A program made the translations under genes and the position numbers. From Mesaphorura yosii (lineage: Eukaryota; Arthropoda; Collembola; Poduromorpha; Tullbergiidae), in the NCBI GenBank assembly GCA_009869945.1, contig WIXG01000083.1, positions 62,001 to 126,000 of the forward strand: a DNA stretch of 64,000 nucleotides. The letters run 5' to 3'. Shown piece after piece: positions 60,653-64,000 of the stretch; within the stretch, counting starts at the first letter, position 1; every line of letters starts with the position of its first letter. Below the pieces are notes generated by a model. The model was not told where the DNA came from. It made no database searches and saw only the letters and a list, made by a program, of their open reading frames with translations.

Positions 60653-62316
60653 CAGCTCTGTAACAACTTTATTACGTGCTATTCCTATTAGAGTTAAAGT
60701 AAAGCCTGCTTCTGCACAATTCACATCGCAAATGGAATGTAACTAGCTAGTTTAGCACCCATCGACAGCCGTCTTGCAACTCCGGCACTTCATCCATATG
60801 ACACCGAACCCATCAACTGCCTGAAACCAAAGCAATTGCTGTCGGGACTTCTGATTACTAATATTTGTTTATATTCCACACACAACTAACAACTGTATTT
60901 CTGGCCGACCTGGGATGCAATACGGTTACAAGCGAATAGTTTAGGACAAAAACGACAATGATCTAACAAATAATCAATGAATATCAATTTATGTCATTCA
61001 TCATATGTATTAGTCTAATTGTGTAATAAATTCTAGAAAATTCTTGAAATAAGCTATCGCATTTGGAGTTTCAGTTGATTGAGGTGTAAATATTTTCGAA
61101 TCGACGCCTTGACGGAAAGCTGTCGAGGCATTGTTGTTTGTGATGAGGCGGACGAGTTCAATCCCGTTGGTTGAATTTTTCCAAACGATTAAACCAGCTA
61201 CCTGACTTTTGTAGTTTATAGCTTTCGCATCCGCACGAATACGAGTTCTGGGGCTGAACGGTATCTGCTCGACATGCGTAATAAGAGCAGAGTCATGCAT
61301 GCTGATCACACAAACGATTAATAAATACGCGTGTAATCGTTTTCCATTCGATACTTCCGCTCATACACACCTGAACTTTGAATAGTTGCCATCAAGGCAC
61401 AATAAAACATTTACCGAATTCTGTATGAAGAGCGGCGAATTCAGAGGCAGGCATTCTGTTTACTTTAAATAAACTTCAATGGGGACGGTTCACAAGACGC
61501 AATTTGAAAGCGATGATGATGATTGCAGAGTTTAATGTCAGAATCCATTACAATAAAAATTAGCATCGACGATGGGGAGTGGGCATATGCTTGACGCTGC
61601 AATTTCTCGTTTGGCGGCCTCAATTTGTCTCAAATACAAGCTTGAAACAATGGGGTGTTCGGCTAAAATGTCCACTTCAGCATCTGGACTTAAGTACACG
61701 GTATTTCACACAAATTGTTCCCGTTTTTAACTTCAATAAATGTCAGATTACATTGAAATGGTGTATCGTGGCCATGACATCATTGGATGTGTAACCGTCG
61801 CTCCGACTAAAGACGATGATGCAGGTTGGAACGGCAATTACTGACCCGATTCGGAGGAGTAATTCGCGCAGCACGAACGAAGTTACAGAATCAAATGATT
61901 TTGTCTTTATTGAGACTGAGCAAAAACTAAATGTGAGAGAGCAAGAATTTAGAATGAAGTAAACGGCTCGAGTCGTGGGAAAGAATTGAAATATAAAACG
62001 GACAAAAGCCAAAAGCCGGAGTTCTGGACTCGGTCTCTCTGCACAACCTGAACTTCCTTCAAATGCACACAATCGCCGCGAGATAGGCTTGAGCTACAGA
62101 TGCATGAGCAATAAAATGTTTTCGAGTGGTCCAAGATCTTCGAAGTCTGAAGTATTTCATCTCAGCCTCAGTGCAGAACATCGGCTCAGGCAACAAGATT
62201 TCATTCGCAAAGGTCTGGATTAATTCTTTTAAAAGGTGAGTTGACTGACATATCCGCCAGTCACTCGGTCCGTAATTATCCTATCATTTCAGCTAATGTA
62301 ACCATTTTGGTACTCC
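60653..62316. other. Spacer between family genes C and D
   Basis: This holds the gene C 3' end and the gene D 5' end. An acceptor-like CATTTCAG at 62285-62292 just before gene D suggests a 5' untranslated intron. A minus-strand small open frame is listed separately; otherwise no gene is seen. Confidence 0.4.
61010..61300 (-). CDS. Small open frame, uncertain gene
   Basis: A 96-codon frame starts at ATG 61300 (M4 of a longer frame opening with GTG). It looks moderately protein-like: VAGLIVWKN, GIELVRLITNNNAS and AYFKNFLEFITQLD at the end. No family is recognised. No splice-linked upstream exon was found, and no minus-strand AATAAA is obvious just past the stop. It may be a small gene, a gene relic, or chance. 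Confidence 0.3.
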   Translation of the reverse strand: MHDSALITHVEQIPFSPRTRIRADAKAINYKSQVAGLIVWKNSTNGIELVRLITNNNASTAFRQGVDSKIFTPQSTETPNAIAYFKNFLEFITQLD

Positions 62317-62808
62317 ATGCGAATGATGGCATACACACGCGTCCTAATTTTCCTTTTCCTGACCGGAGTTCCTGAAAGTTGGGCGAGAAGTGTTGATGAC
62401 ATGTCAGTCTCCGGACAAACACATGTGAAGGAAGAAAGTACGAAGAAGGCCCTTGGCGATACGGGCGGATTCTACGCATTCGCACTTCTTGGGCTCTTGT
62501 CGTTTGGGACGCTTGTCACGACAGTATTTCTCGGCCACCACGTCAGTAAGGGAGCAGCACCTGCGCCCACCACAATTGCTCCAGCTATGATGGCTCCTGC
62601 TAAACATTCTTTGGCTGCCACCACGAATGAAGACCAGCTTGAACTCATCCTGCAATTCGCCACAAAGATCCTGAACGATGCTGACGAGTTCAGCAGATTC
62701 GGAATGCAGGCCACAATTCGACCACTATTCGAATGGATTGATGAAGAATTTGACTATTACGGGTACGAGGATAAGAAACGATCTGTGCCCTCCCAACCTG
62801 GAAAATAA
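62317..62808 (+). CDS. Small membrane protein, family gene D (no cysteines)
   Basis: This single open frame of 163 residues starts at ATG 62317. It has a signal peptide (LIFLFLTGVPESWARS), a hydrophobic helix (FYAFALLGLLSFGTLVTTVFLG, about 52-73), an Ala/Pro/Thr-rich stretch, an acidic helix (DQLELILQFATKILNDADEF), and a final KKRSVPSQPGK. The order of signal, helix and dibasic site mirrors genes A to C, and it is in the same direction, but the Cys module is missing. It could be a shortened paralogue or an unrelated neighbour. The stop codon TAA lies inside an AATAAA (62803-62808). Confidence 0.6.
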   Translation: MRMMAYTRVLIFLFLTGVPESWARSVDDMSVSGQTHVKEESTKKALGDTGGFYAFALLGLLSFGTLVTTVFLGHHVSKGAAPAPTTIAPAMMAPAKHSLAATTNEDQLELILQFATKILNDADEFSRFGMQATIRPLFEWIDEEFDYYGYEDKKRSVPSQPGK

Positions 62809-64000
62809 ATCATCCATTGTTGTTCATTGATTGGAGATCGACATTTACCAATTCATAGGGCGCGCATACTTTATTCTGTGAATTAAGTTATTGGCAGTTG
62901 TTATTTATATATGCTCGAGTAAGAAAACAAGGCAGCGAAATCGTAGCTGAAATCAGAGTCAAAAATATCAAGTCTATAGTATTATCAAAATCCACGGCCT
63001 CAATCTGTAGAAGCGCAGAGTCCCACCCGCCGTCGTACCAAGAAGCACGTATGAATGGAATTAATTGAACGCGTGCAATATTCCCGTTCCTGTGTCTTGT
63101 GGCATGGCAATTCATGGTGTGACGGGAGGAGCAGGGCAAAAGAAGAGAACATTGCAGAAGTTTGGATGCGGCACTTGTCGTGCTTAAATCCTTTTGAACT
63201 GTCATGTCTTCAGTAACCAACCACCGTCTGTTCGTCACCTGTTGCCGAATCCTTTGCCCTTCTAAAGGGCAAATCTAGAACAACGTCCCAGAGCGGAAAT
63301 TGTTTTCATGTAAAAGAATTTATATTTCTTGAGTCTTTTATTCGGCTGCTTTGTTACAAATTTATGTCAGAAGAGTACTGCGAATCGAGTATTCCACGGT
63401 CAGAGACACCACAAGGCCTGGCTCGGCTTGCATTACGAAACTGAAGCGATTATCACAGCTGTTGTTTCATGGACTCTGAGACGGTGCGAGACGCATTTGG
63501 CCCATTGTTGACATGCCACCAGCCATTGTCAAGCAATACCAACACGAGAAAGCACAAAAGATTCACGGTTATGCGCTGACTTGGATCCTCAACAATGACA
63601 AATAACGTGATCTTAATGATTTAATTTTATCAACTATTGCCGCAAAGAATGGGCGATCAAGCAACCATGAACTTTACAACTCCCATTGTGTAATTTCTGC
63701 GTCCAACTTCCTTTTGATGTCAGACTGGCATTCCCTGCTTGCTATATTCACGGATCCACTTGTCGCTCGTTTGCCTTTTCCCAATTCGTTTCGTCGCCAA
63801 CTGAAAGGCACTGTTGAGTTCCGTAGTGTTCAACTCGAATGAAACTCTTGCACAGATACATTGGTTTGTTCGTACTAATTTCGCACAATTGCTCCGAACA
63901 CTAAATATAAACAGCGTGTTGATTTTGTTGAAGAAACCCGTTTCAACTCTGGCTCATCGTTTATCAGACATGGCATTCTCACGCGTTGATGCATTCAGTC
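62809..64000. other. Right edge
   Basis: No complete gene is seen. At the very end a TATAAA (63906-63911) stands 64 nt before ATG 63970, which opens a frame of ten codons to the window edge. This may be the next gene of the cluster, but too little is visible to say. Confidence 0.3.

Overview
This is a eukaryotic nuclear window, almost certainly from an arthropod. Every recognisable gene is a spliced animal gene with GT-AG introns, many of them only 60-120 nt. One gene is a Moody/Tre1-type receptor, a class I know best from arthropods. A gene for an outer-dynein-arm docking subunit implies motile cilia, in arthropods normally a flagellated sperm. That favours a hexapod-like lineage over groups with immotile sperm, but this is inference. 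I assembled the exons by hand from splice signals, phase continuity and protein family likeness. For every gene called by family name, the joined exons give an uninterrupted frame.

Left part (1-25 kb). A nuclear-looking protein with three PxDL motifs lies on the + strand. It is followed on the - strand by NICN1 (tubulin polyglutamylase complex subunit) and then CaMKI. CaMKI is spread over 14 kb and has an 8.8-kb intron that contains a foldback (inverted repeat) element. UBE2N (Ubc13) is divergent from CaMKI.

Middle part (25-51 kb). This part is gene dense: ALAS (-), a Moody/Tre1-like GPCR (-), an ODAD1/CCDC114-type docking subunit (+), ST7 (+), SMIM15 (+), NDUFAF2 (-), CPT2 (+), MFAP1 (-) and a CCCH zinc finger/Tudor protein (+). 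ALAS, NDUFAF2 and CPT2 are mitochondrial. CPT2 and MFAP1 converge with only 118 nt between their stop codons.

Right part (52-64 kb). Four one-directional + strand genes encode secreted or single-pass membrane proteins that I cannot name. Three share one architecture: signal peptide, low-complexity stretch, a hydrophobic helix (introduced by DPF/DPY in two of them), a dibasic site, a C-x5-C pair, a conserved phase-2 intron, and a second Cys pair. The third gene has two homologous, phase-locked alternative exons for the membrane segment: using both or neither meets a stop codon, so exactly one must be used. The fourth is a short relative without the cysteines. This local family and its exon switch are the least described thing in the window.
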